Origin: Verrucomicrobiales bacterium
GTDB lineage: Bacteria > Verrucomicrobiota > Verrucomicrobiia > Verrucomicrobiales > DEV007
Reading direction: 5' to 3'
DNA: 56,289 nucleotides
Assembly: GCA_029213065.1 (NCBI GenBank)
Contig: JARGPH010000017.1
Location: 4,632 to 60,920 of the forward strand
In this document: piece after piece, positions 36,688-45,874 of the stretch
Position numbering within the stretch: the first letter of the stretch is position 1
Layout of the letters: each line of letters opens with the position of its first letter
Translations under genes and position numbers: made by a program
The notes under the pieces: generated by a model
Database searches by the model: none
The model's input: the letters and a program-made list of their open reading frames with translations, nothing else
Told to the model about the DNA's origin: nothing

Positions 36688-37854
36688 TCACTGTCGGCTC
36701 TTCTTACGGTATGCGCCGGGAGTGATGCCGTAGCGTTCGCGGTAGGAAGTCTGGAGGTAATGCGTGTGGGTGAATCCGGCGAGGTCGGAAATGGCCTCGA
36801 TCGTCAAGTCGGTGTTCCGGAGAAGGCGGTTAACCTCCCTGAATTGAAGTCGGAGAATTTCCTCTTTCGTGCCCCGTTTTAAAGTGGCTTTCATGCGGCG
36901 CTCGAGGGTGCTCCGGGAGACGCGGAGCGCCTTTACGATTTCCGCGACAGTGATGCCTTCGAAGGCGTGCTCGCGGATCAATTTCACGGCGCGGAGCACA
37001 ACCGGGTCTTCGATGACGTACTCATCCGAGGAAGCACGCACCTCGATCCCTTTCGGTGGAATGAGAATGGATTCAGCGGGAACGGTTTCCCCCTGCATGA
37101 GTTTGTCGAGCAATCCCGCGGCGCGATAACCCACTGTTTCGCCGTCGAATTTGACGCTTGTCAGGGCGGGGGAGGCGAAATCGCAAAGCGTCGTTTCATT
37201 TTCACACCCGACCACGGCGACCTCTTCGGGAACGACGATCCCGGCACGCCGACAGGCGTCGAGGAGGCGCACCGCGAGCTGATCGTTCGCGGCAAAGATT
37301 CCGACCGGTTTCTCGATGGATTCGATCCAGGCGATTAACTCGGTCTGATGCGCCTCCCAGTCTTCCGGTGTTGTTTCCCCGTGGGCGGGAAGGCTTTCGC
37401 AGCCTGCTCCGGCCTGCTTGACCCGGGTGACGAAATTACTGACTCTATCGCGGAAAAATTGCTCAGTATCGAGGGTGTAAACCGCAAACCGACGGTAACC
37501 GCGGTTCAGGAAATGCTCGGCGACGGTTTCCCCGATGAGCGCGTTGTCCATTCCGACGAAGGGGAGGGTTTGATTGTATTTCGTGGATCGAAGCTCGATT
37601 GCAGGGACTCCGGCTTCGCGGATCGCCCCGGCCATCGCCGCGCTGTGGGTCCTCGTAAGAATACCGTCTCCATCCCAGTGGTTCAGCCACGGGGGAGGCG
37701 AGGACTCGAAGGCTCGCAGTTCCAGAAAGGTGGACCAGTGTCCGTGCCTCTGAATGTAGCGGCTCACTCCCGAGAGAAGATCACGCGTGTAGCTGCGACT
37801 CGTCTCCACGAGAATGGCGACCCGGGGGATGGTGGTTTTTGAGCTGGTTTTCAA
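36688..37854 (-). CDS. XylR-type transcriptional regulator (LacI-like sensor + AraC HTH)
   Basis: 388 residues. The first 270 form a periplasmic-binding-protein-like sensor (VAILVETSRSYTRDLLSGVS, FVGMDNALIGETVAEHF, VGIFAANDQLAVRLLDACR, VAVVGCENET). The last 100 are an AraC-type double helix-turn-helix (VAEIVKALRVSRSTLERRM, ISDLAGFTHTHYLQTSYRERYG). E. coli XylR has the same layout and binds xylose; PVC bacteria carry many homologues. It should sense a sugar and control nearby genes. It diverges from the DJ-1-like gene across 73 bp containing a candidate promoter and palindrome. Confidence 0.92.
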   Translation of the reverse strand: MKTSSKTTIPRVAILVETSRSYTRDLLSGVSRYIQRHGHWSTFLELRAFESSPPPWLNHWDGDGILTRTHSAAMAGAIREAGVPAIELRSTKYNQTLPFVGMDNALIGETVAEHFLNRGYRRFAVYTLDTEQFFRDRVSNFVTRVKQAGAGCESLPAHGETTPEDWEAHQTELIAWIESIEKPVGIFAANDQLAVRLLDACRRAGIVVPEEVAVVGCENETTLCDFASPALTSVKFDGETVGYRAAGLLDKLMQGETVPAESILIPPKGIEVRASSDEYVIEDPVVLRAVKLIREHAFEGITVAEIVKALRVSRSTLERRMKATLKRGTKEEILRLQFREVNRLLRNTDLTIEAISDLAGFTHTHYLQTSYRERYGITPGAYRKKSRQ

Positions 37855-37872
37855 GGTGACGAAAAACCTGAT

Positions 37873-37908
37873 GTTATCTGAACCATATCTGTACTGACAA
37901 GCTCGTCA
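37873..37908 (-). promoter_or_regulatory. Possible promoter and operator of the XylR-type gene
   Basis: Reading the minus strand, TTGTCA (37895-37900) and GATAAC (37873-37878) are 16 bp apart and lie 19 bp or more before the ATG at 37854. An imperfect palindrome, TGACAAGCTCGTCA (37895-37908), overlaps the -35 box and could be a site for self-repression. The prediction rests on these few bases. Confidence 0.3.
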
Positions 37909-37927
37909 AGCGCCGTAAGATGGGAGC

Positions 37928-38503
37928 ATGTCAGACTACATTGGAAAAGCCCTTATTGTGATTGGTGACGCGGCCGAGACGGTCGATACGCTCTATCCTT
38001 TTTACCGCCTCCAGGAGGCAAAAATTCAGCCGGTGGTGATCGCTCCGGAGAAGCGCCTTTATCAGATGGTGATGCACGAAGTCCGTCCGGGGTGGACGAT
38101 CACGAGAGAATGGGAGGGATACCAGCTGCAGGCTGACCTCGCTTTTTCCGAAGTGAATCCTGAGGAGTATTTAGGCATCATGTTTTCGGGAGGTCGTGCT
38201 CCGGAGTACATTCGCGAGGATGAGGATCTCATTAAACTGACCCGGTGGTTCTTCGACAATGACAAGCCGATCGCAAGCGTCTGTCACGGCGTTGAAATCC
38301 CGGCTCGCGCTGATCGTGTCAAAGGGCGTCGCATGGCTACGGTGGCGAAATGTCAGTTCGATCTCGAAATTTGCGGGGGCACCTACGTGAATGAGCCCTG
38401 CGTTATCGATGGCAATCTCGTCTCGGGTCGAACCTTTCACGACAACGGTCATTACGTGGGTCCGTGGATTAAAATGCTGGAGGATGCCGCAGCCGGAGCC
38501 TAA
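37928..38503 (+). CDS. DJ-1/PfpI family protein
   Basis: 191 residues. Beta-alpha start KALIVIGDAAETVDTLYPFY; the nucleophile elbow is ASVCHGVE with Cys119-His120, and the preceding loop has FSGGRAPEYIRED, with the conserved acidic residues. Members include deglycases, glyoxalases, chaperones and a few isonitrile hydratases; PfpI-type peptidase activity is doubtful. No signal peptide, so cytoplasmic. It starts 73 bp from the divergent regulator and is followed 27 bp later by the TIM-barrel gene, so it may head that operon. Confidence 0.88.
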   Translation: MSDYIGKALIVIGDAAETVDTLYPFYRLQEAKIQPVVIAPEKRLYQMVMHEVRPGWTITREWEGYQLQADLAFSEVNPEEYLGIMFSGGRAPEYIREDEDLIKLTRWFFDNDKPIASVCHGVEIPARADRVKGRRMATVAKCQFDLEICGGTYVNEPCVIDGNLVSGRTFHDNGHYVGPWIKMLEDAAAGA

Positions 38504-38530
38504 TCTTTTATCCTGACAAACCCCTGAATT

Positions 38531-39439
38531 ATGGATCGTCGTAAAGCCTGCCAACTGATTGGTGCCTCACTCGTTTCTCCTGCTGCCTTGAAGGCAGCGG
38601 AGTCCTCCTTTAAACTCCGCTATGTTCTCTCGTCGGCGATGTATGGCGATATGCCGCTCGAGAGTGTTCTCGCTGAAGTGGCAGTGACAGGATGCGAATC
38701 TGTCGATATCTGGCGCAAAGTTCATGCAACCCATCGTGAGCAGATCGATGAGATGGGCGAAGAGGCTTTTCAGGCGCTTCTTAAAAAGCACGACACAAAG
38801 ATGTCCGTCTCGACCTGTTATCCGCTGGGGCCGTTTAAGCAGGATGACGAACTGCGCTGGGTGAAGAAGAACGGCGGCGCGATGACCGTATGTGGTTCAG
38901 GCGGGATGGGGGAGAAAGATCCCGTAGGGGACGAGGCGAAGCGACAGGTGCAGGCCTTTTTTGAAAAGCTGAAGCCACATTATGAGCTCGCAGAGGAACT
39001 CGGGGTGACCATGGCGATTGAGAATCATAAAAACTCGATGCTCTCCTCGCCGGATTCAATTCGCTATTTCATCGAGTTCAATCCCTCGAAGAATGTGGGG
39101 ATCGCATTCGCGCCTCATCATTTGCATGACGCGATTGATGAAATTCCCGCACTGATCAGGGAGTGCGGGAAAGAGAACCTGCCCTTTTTCTATTTTCAGG
39201 AATATCACCCGTCTTCGAAGAAGAAAATGGCGAAAGAGGAGGAGCTCAAGCAGATGCCCGGATTCGGGTCTCTGGAATACGTCCCGATTCTTGAGGCTTT
39301 GCGCGAAGTGAAGTATGAGGGGCTTTCTGAGATCTTCATGCACCCGATGCCGCGTGGCATTCCTATGCTGGATACAGCCGAAGAGATATCCGCAGCGATC
39401 AATCAGTCGAGAGCGTATTTGACGAAGTGTCTATCCTGA
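38531..39439 (+). CDS. Exported sugar-phosphate isomerase/epimerase-like TIM-barrel protein
   Basis: 302 residues. The start DRRKACQLIGASLVSPAAL looks like a Tat signal. The rest is a xylose-isomerase-like TIM barrel (AP-endonuclease-2 superfamily): VAVTGCESVDIWRKVH, TMAIENHKNSMLS, VGIAFAPHHLHDA and GLSEIFMHPMP. Acidic and His residues in these loops would bind a metal. It probably isomerises or epimerises a sugar; the substrate is unknown. A gap of 14 bp separates it from the five-heme cytochrome gene. Confidence 0.82.
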   Translation: MDRRKACQLIGASLVSPAALKAAESSFKLRYVLSSAMYGDMPLESVLAEVAVTGCESVDIWRKVHATHREQIDEMGEEAFQALLKKHDTKMSVSTCYPLGPFKQDDELRWVKKNGGAMTVCGSGGMGEKDPVGDEAKRQVQAFFEKLKPHYELAEELGVTMAIENHKNSMLSSPDSIRYFIEFNPSKNVGIAFAPHHLHDAIDEIPALIRECGKENLPFFYFQEYHPSSKKKMAKEEELKQMPGFGSLEYVPILEALREVKYEGLSEIFMHPMPRGIPMLDTAEEISAAINQSRAYLTKCLS

Positions 39440-39453
39440 ATTCTGTTCCTGCG

Positions 39454-41568
39454 ATGAAGGTTCCCTCCTTAAATCCAATACAGCGACCCAACCCTGTCAG
39501 GTCGCTGATCATACCCTGTTTAGTCGGGGCCTTTTTCTGCTCCTTAGCCGATGCGGAGCCCCATGTCGTTGGGTTTGAACGCTTTCATGGAGGCGAGGCT
39601 TCGCTTGAGGGGGGCGCTATTTTGTTCTCTGAGTTGGGATGTGCGAATTGTCACGGCGGATCTCCGGTGAAGATCGCCCGCAAAGGTCCCAACCTCGCTG
39701 ATCTCAGTCAACGGGTTGATCGCGAGTGGGTCGCGGCGTTTCTGAATGACCCTGAGTCGGGACGCAAAGGTTCGACAATGCCCTCGATGGCCCACGGGCT
39801 CCCGGATGAAGATCTGGATGCGGTGATCGCTTTTTTGGGGACCGCGGGAAAGGGCGTCAAGTTCGGACGGAGCCGCCATGCCAATGCCGAGCGGGGCAGC
39901 GCCCTCTATCATGAGAAGGGCTGTATCGCCTGTCACGCGCCCACCTCCGATTTCAAGTCACCTCATGGCGATGGTGATGCCTTTGATTCCGCTCTCGCGA
40001 TATCCCACCCGGACTTAAAAGAGAAGACGAGTCTTGAAGCCTTGAGTTACTTCCTGAGTCGCCCGGGGAGGTATCGTGTCGACGGGCGGATGCCTCATGT
40101 CGCTTTGGATGGTCAGGAGGCGGTCGACGTCGCCGCTCATCTCCTCGATTTTCAATCGTCAGATCCAACAGGGGCGAAGCCGGTTGTTAAATGGCCGAAG
40201 ACAACGCCGGAGCTTGAGGCGAGAGGGAAGGCCCTCGTGGAGAAGATGAACTGCTCCGCCTGTCACTCGATTCCAGGGGTAAAGGCGACCGCGCCCGCGC
40301 CGGTGAAAGGTGACGGAGCTTCGCATTGCCTGTCCGCGAAGCCGGTGGAGGGCATCCCGCACTACGATCTAACTGAAACACAACGATCTTCGCTTTCGCT
40401 TTATCTGAAGTCTCAGAATGAAGTTAAGGATCTCGACGGGCATCTCACGCTTGCGGCGATGAACTGCTACGCTTGTCACGATCGTGATGGAGTGGGTGGT
40501 CCTACCGAAGCCACCAACTCATTTTTTGTCGGCAACGAGGGGCTTGGCGATTCGGGACGCCTTCCTCCGCCTTTGACCGGGATCGGGCACAAACTGCAGC
40601 GCGATTGGCTCGAAGGTGTTCTCGCGGGTAAGCCGGATACGCGCGTCCGTCCCTACGTGAAAACGGAAATGCCGTCCTATGGCGCGCATGCGAAAGCACT
40701 GGCCGATTGGTTTGCTGAGATCGATGCGGTGAAGGACGCAACGCCACTGGTCGACAGGACCGATGACACGGAAGCGGGGCGTAAGTTGCTCGGGATTCAA
40801 GGCGGTGTGAATTGCATCACCTGCCACAACTGGGATGATCAGAAGTCTCTCGGGATTCCGGCGCTCGATCTCAGTTCACTGGACAAGCGGCTTCAGCCGG
40901 AATGGTTTCGCAGTTACCTGCTCAACCCTGCTGAGTATCGTCCCGGAACCTTGATGCCGCCACTGTGGCCGGGAGGTCAGTCGAGTGTGAAGGACGTTCT
41001 CGACGGGGATACCGAGCGGCAGATCGGAGCGATTTGGAATTTCATCAAAAATGGCGAAGGCATTCCGGAAGGGTTTCCTGACCGCGCCGGAGGGAAGTTT
41101 GAGTTGATTCCGGAGGACAGGCCTGTCATTCAGCGAACCTTTTTCAACAAGGCCGGCACCAAGGCGATTCTCGTAGGCTTTCCGGGAGGCGTAAATCTCG
41201 CCTTCGATGGCAATAAGGGCGTTCCTGCTCTGGTTTGGAGGGGGCGCTTTTTTGATGCCTACGACACCTGGTTCACAAGGGCGGCACCATTCGGGGATCC
41301 GCTCAGTGATGAGGTTGATGCCTTTCCTCCATCGGAGACGGATGGACGGTTTCGGGGATACACCCTCGATGAGAGCGGTGACCCTACCTTTATTCAAATC
41401 CGGGGGGGCATCGAGGTGAAAGAGACTTTCAAAGTGAGTGACGGTAAACTGATTCGAACTGTCGCCTGGAGCGAGGGGGAGGCTCCTGAAGTGAAACATC
41501 CCGAGGGCGTCACGGTTGAAGAAGTCGCCGCAAAGAATTCAAACACCTACACTTATTCCTGGAAATGA
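39454..41568 (+). CDS. Exported cytochrome c with five CxxCH heme sites
   Basis: 704 residues from the ATG at 39454; a GTG at 39427 in frame would overlap the isomerase gene and extend the signal. A signal peptide (CLVGAFFCSLADA/EPH) is followed by five heme-attachment motifs: CANCHGG, CIACHAP, CSACHSI, CYACHDR and CITCHNW. Later Met-containing segments such as GSTMPSMAHG, GRMPHVAL and GTLMPPLWPGG provide probable axial ligands. The last 150 residues are beta-rich without heme. It could collect electrons from the dehydrogenase encoded next (ATGA overlap at 41565) and hand them to the respiratory chain. Confidence 0.88.
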   Translation: MKVPSLNPIQRPNPVRSLIIPCLVGAFFCSLADAEPHVVGFERFHGGEASLEGGAILFSELGCANCHGGSPVKIARKGPNLADLSQRVDREWVAAFLNDPESGRKGSTMPSMAHGLPDEDLDAVIAFLGTAGKGVKFGRSRHANAERGSALYHEKGCIACHAPTSDFKSPHGDGDAFDSALAISHPDLKEKTSLEALSYFLSRPGRYRVDGRMPHVALDGQEAVDVAAHLLDFQSSDPTGAKPVVKWPKTTPELEARGKALVEKMNCSACHSIPGVKATAPAPVKGDGASHCLSAKPVEGIPHYDLTETQRSSLSLYLKSQNEVKDLDGHLTLAAMNCYACHDRDGVGGPTEATNSFFVGNEGLGDSGRLPPPLTGIGHKLQRDWLEGVLAGKPDTRVRPYVKTEMPSYGAHAKALADWFAEIDAVKDATPLVDRTDDTEAGRKLLGIQGGVNCITCHNWDDQKSLGIPALDLSSLDKRLQPEWFRSYLLNPAEYRPGTLMPPLWPGGQSSVKDVLDGDTERQIGAIWNFIKNGEGIPEGFPDRAGGKFELIPEDRPVIQRTFFNKAGTKAILVGFPGGVNLAFDGNKGVPALVWRGRFFDAYDTWFTRAAPFGDPLSDEVDAFPPSETDGRFRGYTLDESGDPTFIQIRGGIEVKETFKVSDGKLIRTVAWSEGEAPEVKHPEGVTVEEVAAKNSNTYTYSWK

Positions 41569-43064
41569 AATCTCAACTAGTAGCTGTGTTAGTGGGTTGT
41601 CTCGGAGCGGGGGCTATTGCCGAAGCCGATGATAAAAAGCCGCCGTATGAACTCTTCGAGTTGATGACGGCGAGTTCACCGAGTGCCTCCCGTTCTGCCG
41701 ACTGGAGGCCCGGAGACGGGATCACGATGGAAGTGAGCGGGATGGCCTGGGTGAAGGGTTCGCTCGCTGTTTCGACCCGAAAAGGCGAGATTTGGATGAT
41801 TGGGAATCCGCTTTCGAAGGACAAGTCAAAGATCACTTACGAACTGTTTGCTTCGGGGCTTCATGAGCCGCTCGGCCTGACCGTCGATGGGGATGACCTC
41901 CTCGTTTCGCAGCGGGCCGAAATCACACGTCTCAAGGATACCAACGGGGACGGTGTTGCCGATGCCTATCTCACGGAGTGCGACGGATGGAACGTTTCCG
42001 GAAACTATCATGCCTACGCCTACGGTCCGGAGCGTGACGGTGCCGGTGATCTCTGGGTGACTCTGAACCTCGGAATGGGGAAGCTCGCCAACAATGCAAT
42101 CGGCTGGCGCGGCTGGGGTGGCACGATCGGGTCGGACGGAACCTTTCAGCCGAAGGCGCTGGGGATGCGCTCTCCGAGCGGGCTGGGAGCCAATCTCGAG
42201 GGGGACATGTTCTTTTCCGATCAGCAGGGAACCTGGATTCCGGCGACACCGATTTATCATCTCAGGGAAGGGGTTTTCTATGGCAATCAGGAGTCGACAA
42301 AGGCTCTCAAGTCGCCCAATGCGCCTTTCCAAATGAGTGCGATTCCCAAGGCGGGCATTCCCTATGCGAAAGCGCTCGAGAGCGTCAAAGAGTTTGTGCC
42401 GCCTGCGGTCTGGCTGCCCTACAACAAAATGGGGCGGAGCGGAACCGATGTGGAACTGATCGATCAGGACGGGAAGTTCGGGCCATACGACGGGCAGCTT
42501 CTGATCGGTGAATTTACGAACTCATCGATCAACCGGGTTTTTCTTGAGAAGGTGGATGGCGAGTATCAGGGCGCGTGTTTTCCCTTCATGGAGGGCTTTC
42601 CGGCGGCGGTGGTTCGTCTCTGTTTTTCTCCGGAGGGAAGCCTCTTTGTAGGGATGACGAATCGCGGCTGGTCCTCGCTCGGAAACCGGTCGTATGGTCT
42701 GCAGCGCCTCGACTACTCCGGCACGACGCCATTCGCGATTCAGGAAATGAGAGCGAAGCCGGATGGGTTTGAATTGCTCTTCACGGAGCCGGTCGATCCG
42801 AAAACGATTTCCGATGCCGCTCTGGAAATGAGCAGTTACACCTACAAATACTCCTCTGCCTACGGGAGCGATGAGATTCTCGTCGAAGAGCTCAAGGTGA
42901 GCGGAACGACCCTGGCTGACGATGGCCGGACCGTGCGGTTCAAGGTCGATAGTCTTCGTCCTCTATACGTTCACGAGCTTCGCACCTCGGGGATCAAAAC
43001 AGCAACTGGAACGGAACTTCCTTTTCCTGCGGCTTACTACACGCTGAACAAAATTCCGAAATGA
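41565..43064 (+). CDS. Exported PVC membrane-bound dehydrogenase propeller (no heme)
   Basis: 499 residues with a signal peptide (AGAIAEA/DDK). The sorbosone-dehydrogenase/PQQ-like propeller shows SGMAWVKGSLAVSTRKGEIW, EPLGLTVDGDDLLVSQRAEI, and the calcium-loop-like DTNGDGVADAY. Unlike the proteins at 12421 and 21250 it ends without a CxxCH domain; the last 120 residues are a beta domain (MRAKPDGFELLFTEPVDPKT). The five-heme cytochrome just upstream would supply the missing electron acceptor. Start and stop both overlap their neighbours by ATGA, so translation is coupled. Confidence 0.88.
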   Translation: MKSQLVAVLVGCLGAGAIAEADDKKPPYELFELMTASSPSASRSADWRPGDGITMEVSGMAWVKGSLAVSTRKGEIWMIGNPLSKDKSKITYELFASGLHEPLGLTVDGDDLLVSQRAEITRLKDTNGDGVADAYLTECDGWNVSGNYHAYAYGPERDGAGDLWVTLNLGMGKLANNAIGWRGWGGTIGSDGTFQPKALGMRSPSGLGANLEGDMFFSDQQGTWIPATPIYHLREGVFYGNQESTKALKSPNAPFQMSAIPKAGIPYAKALESVKEFVPPAVWLPYNKMGRSGTDVELIDQDGKFGPYDGQLLIGEFTNSSINRVFLEKVDGEYQGACFPFMEGFPAAVVRLCFSPEGSLFVGMTNRGWSSLGNRSYGLQRLDYSGTTPFAIQEMRAKPDGFELLFTEPVDPKTISDAALEMSSYTYKYSSAYGSDEILVEELKVSGTTLADDGRTVRFKVDSLRPLYVHELRTSGIKTATGTELPFPAAYYTLNKIPK

Positions 43065-44440
43065 TCAGGCTGATTTTCGTCGTCTCCTTTTTGCTGACCT
43101 GGCTGAATGTCAGAGCGGGGGAGAAGCCGAACATCGTCTACATCATTTCGGATGATCAGACATGGAGCGACTTCGGCTTCATGGGGAATGAGCGCGTTCA
43201 TACGCCAAATCTCGACAAGCTTGCGAGTGAGGCGGCGACTTTCGTGAACGGCTATCTCACCACGAGCGTCTGTCGGCCGTCTCTGGTTACATTGATGACG
43301 GGATTGTATCCCCATCAGCACGGGGTCCACTTTAATCACGGGCCTCCGGGTAACTCGGCTTACAACAAAATGACTTCAGTCCGTGAGTATCTCGAGACTC
43401 GCGAGAAGGAGTTCGAGTTGATTCAGAAAGTTCCCACGCTTCCTCGTGTCCTCGCGGAGCAGTTCGGCTACCGTTCTCTGCAAACGGGTAAGTTCTGGGA
43501 AGGGCATTGGCGGAATGGCGGTTTTACCGAGGGAATGACGACCTTTGAGGCTCCGCCTGCGACGCAGACCTACGGGGGGATCCGGAAGCTCGCGAGCGGC
43601 GATCTCGTCGCGCATGGTAACGGGGATTCCGGACTGCAAATTGGACGCGAAACAATGGCTCCGATTAAGGAATTCATTGTTGATTGCGAAAAGGAGAAGA
43701 CGCCGTGGTTGGTTTGGTATGCACCTTATTTACCGCACCAGCCCCATGATTCCCCGGAGCGCTTTTATGAGATCGCGAAGCGTCAACCGGGAGTGAAGGA
43801 AAACGAAATTCCCTACTTCGCCTCGATTGCACAGTTTGATGAAACGGTCGGCGAGTTGATCGATTTCGTCGAAGGAAACACTGACGTGAAGAATACGATC
43901 TTTGTATTTGTGTCAGACAACGGCTGGAGCCCGAGTGAGAAGGAGATGAAAAAGCACCCCGGCGAATTCGAGCACACGAAAGCAAGCAAGCGGGCTCCTT
44001 TCGATGAAGGTGTCCGGAGTCCGATCTTGATTCGATGGGACGGCCGGGTGAAGCCTGCAGTGCGTGAGGATCTCGTGAGCAGTATCGATATTGTCGCGAC
44101 CTTGCTCGCGGAGGTGGGAGCGAGAGGCGTTCAGTTGCCGGGGCGAAATATTCTAGAGGAGACGTTGGCTGAGAAGCCTGTCTTTGGTGAGATTTATCCG
44201 GGTGATGCGAAGCGACTGGGACAGCCGGGCCGTGAGGTCGCGTATCGGTTTGTGAGGGACGGCGATTGGAAGTTAATCGTGCCGGTTGGAGAGAAACCGT
44301 GGGGTGGTTATCTGAAGTCTCCCGCTTTATACGAGGTCTCGGAGGATCCCGCTGAGAAGGTGAATCAGATCAACGACCCTGAGGGGGCTGCGATCGCTGC
44401 CCGATTGGCTGACCTGCTCGACAGCTGGTGGAAGCCATGA
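43061..44440 (+). CDS. Secreted sulfatase with altered CxPxR motif
   Basis: 459 residues with a signal peptide (LNVRA/GEK, about residue 19). The metal site is IISDDQTW (Asp31-Asp32), the later FVSDNGW, and a His-containing LPHQPHDSPE segment. The formylglycine motif reads VCRPSLVTLMTG: Cys71 is kept but the residue five along is Leu75 where Arg is usual. It may still be matured or may be inactive. Its start overlaps the dehydrogenase stop (ATGA), so it is the last gene of the operon that begins at 38531 or 37928. It would remove sulfate from a sugar outside the cytoplasm. Confidence 0.88.
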   Translation: MIRLIFVVSFLLTWLNVRAGEKPNIVYIISDDQTWSDFGFMGNERVHTPNLDKLASEAATFVNGYLTTSVCRPSLVTLMTGLYPHQHGVHFNHGPPGNSAYNKMTSVREYLETREKEFELIQKVPTLPRVLAEQFGYRSLQTGKFWEGHWRNGGFTEGMTTFEAPPATQTYGGIRKLASGDLVAHGNGDSGLQIGRETMAPIKEFIVDCEKEKTPWLVWYAPYLPHQPHDSPERFYEIAKRQPGVKENEIPYFASIAQFDETVGELIDFVEGNTDVKNTIFVFVSDNGWSPSEKEMKKHPGEFEHTKASKRAPFDEGVRSPILIRWDGRVKPAVREDLVSSIDIVATLLAEVGARGVQLPGRNILEETLAEKPVFGEIYPGDAKRLGQPGREVAYRFVRDGDWKLIVPVGEKPWGGYLKSPALYEVSEDPAEKVNQINDPEGAAIAARLADLLDSWWKP

Positions 44441-44499
44441 GGTAATTCCACCTCCGTGAGGCTCCGGGGAGAAAGGCTCACGCCGTTCCTCTACGGGCC

Positions 44500-44640
44500 G
44501 TGGAAGTAGAGAAATCCGTGTAAATCTGATCCAATCTGTGAGAGCGAAGCGAATCTGTGCTTAAGAATTGCAGGAAATTTGGATTTTGCACAGATGGACC
44601 ACAGATTTCAGATGATTTTCACTGATCTATTCCTTTATCA
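44500..44640. repeat. Intergenic DNA rich in CAGAT/ATCTG words
   Basis: Between the sulfatase and the serine hydrolase (44441-44690) no gene is seen. Words such as AATCTGAT, AATCTGTG, GCACAGAT, CACAGATT and CAGATGA recur in both orientations. A related, more degenerate patch is at 3160-3255. It looks like a decayed dispersed repeat. Confidence 0.3.
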
Positions 44641-44690
44641 AATAGTCTCGTGAGGATTTCTTTCGATTAGAATGCGGGCAGGTTGCAACC

Positions 44691-45863
44691 TCAGGTCGAC
44701 GGGAGCGAAAGGCCGTCGTAGAGCGCGTCGACCATATCGAGCGACTTGCGATTCGGGAGAATTCCCGCCTCCATTTGATTCATGACGTAGGCGAAAGAAA
44801 GGCCGGACTCGGGATCGGCGAAGGCGTGAGAACCGCCGGCCCCCGGTTGTCCGAATGAGGATTCGTTAGGCCCGAAGATCGTTCGAATTTTCTTTCCGGC
44901 GGAATCGAGTGGATCCTTCATGAATCCGCAGGAAAAGGCAGTCGGTAACTTGAGAGTGAGGTCGTCGCCGGAGGTCTGCAAGCTCCGGGCTGATTCGACA
45001 ACTGAAGCGGGAAGGACCTGGACGCCATCGAGGATTCCGCCCTGTGCGAGAATCTGGTAAAACTTGGCGAGACCGCTCGCAGTTCCAACACCTCCGAGGG
45101 CGGGGAGCCCGATCTGGAGATATTCGAGCTTGTTGATGTCACTCAAAGCTTTCATTCCTGTAGGGGATGAGAAAGCAGCGAGGGAGAGCGAGTCGGGGTT
45201 GGCGAGTTCCTGATAAAAGGCTGCTTCCTCTGCAGGTGGCCGCATTACCTTTGGTGGAACCATCATCGCGAGCCGATTCATCACGAACATGGGAAGATCG
45301 CCGATCCAGAATTCCACTCTCAGTTTGGGAACGAGGACACCATTCCAGAATTTTCCGAGGGTGAGGCCGGAGGTGAGCCGTCGCACCAGCTCATCATAGA
45401 GAAATCCGATCGTTCTCGGGTGGTAGCCATGTGCCTTTCCGGGTTGCCAGAAAGGAGCCTGGGACTCGAGGGCGGCAATCGTATTGGTGTGGTTGAGCAT
45501 GTTTCCCCGGTTATCCGGACTGAGCGCGGCGAGCCCTGACTGATGGGAGAGAAGTTGCGCGAATGTCAGGTTCGATTCCTTCGCGGCGTGCAGTTCAGGC
45601 CAGATCTTTTTGACGGGATCGTTGACGCTGAGTTTATTCTCGTGCAGTGCAAAAAGGAGAGCGATCGCAGCGGGACCCTTCGTGGCCGACCAGACCGGAG
45701 CGATCGCGTCGTCAAACCAGGGCGTCGTCTTCTCTTTGTCCTGCCAGCCGTCACTCAATGAGAGAATCTCTTTCCCGTCTTTCCAGATCGAGACCGCCGC
45801 TCCCAGTTCGCCCCGTTCCTCAAAATTCGTTGCGAAAGCGGCTTTTAATTGTTCGAGGTTCAT
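44691..45863 (-). CDS. Serine hydrolase (beta-lactamase class C family)
   Basis: 390 residues from the ATG at 45863; a longer frame from 45968 would overlap the TPR gene. The catalytic Ser-X-X-Lys is VWSATKG (Ser59-Lys62). The second element reads HGYHPRTIGFLYDELVRR, an EstB-like YxN equivalent, and the third GAGGSHAFADPES sits near the C-terminus. There is no signal peptide, so it is probably cytoplasmic and more likely an esterase or peptidase than an antibiotic-resistance enzyme. It follows the TPR gene by 11 bp, so both are co-transcribed. Confidence 0.88.
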   Translation of the reverse strand: MNLEQLKAAFATNFEERGELGAAVSIWKDGKEILSLSDGWQDKEKTTPWFDDAIAPVWSATKGPAAIALLFALHENKLSVNDPVKKIWPELHAAKESNLTFAQLLSHQSGLAALSPDNRGNMLNHTNTIAALESQAPFWQPGKAHGYHPRTIGFLYDELVRRLTSGLTLGKFWNGVLVPKLRVEFWIGDLPMFVMNRLAMMVPPKVMRPPAEEAAFYQELANPDSLSLAAFSSPTGMKALSDINKLEYLQIGLPALGGVGTASGLAKFYQILAQGGILDGVQVLPASVVESARSLQTSGDDLTLKLPTAFSCGFMKDPLDSAGKKIRTIFGPNESSFGQPGAGGSHAFADPESGLSFAYVMNQMEAGILPNRKSLDMVDALYDGLSLPST

Positions 45864-45874
45864 TGAGCTTAAGT

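Noticed and set aside
44691-45863. Antibiotic-resistance beta-lactamase
   Set aside because: No signal peptide is visible and the active-site pattern fits EstB-like hydrolases better.
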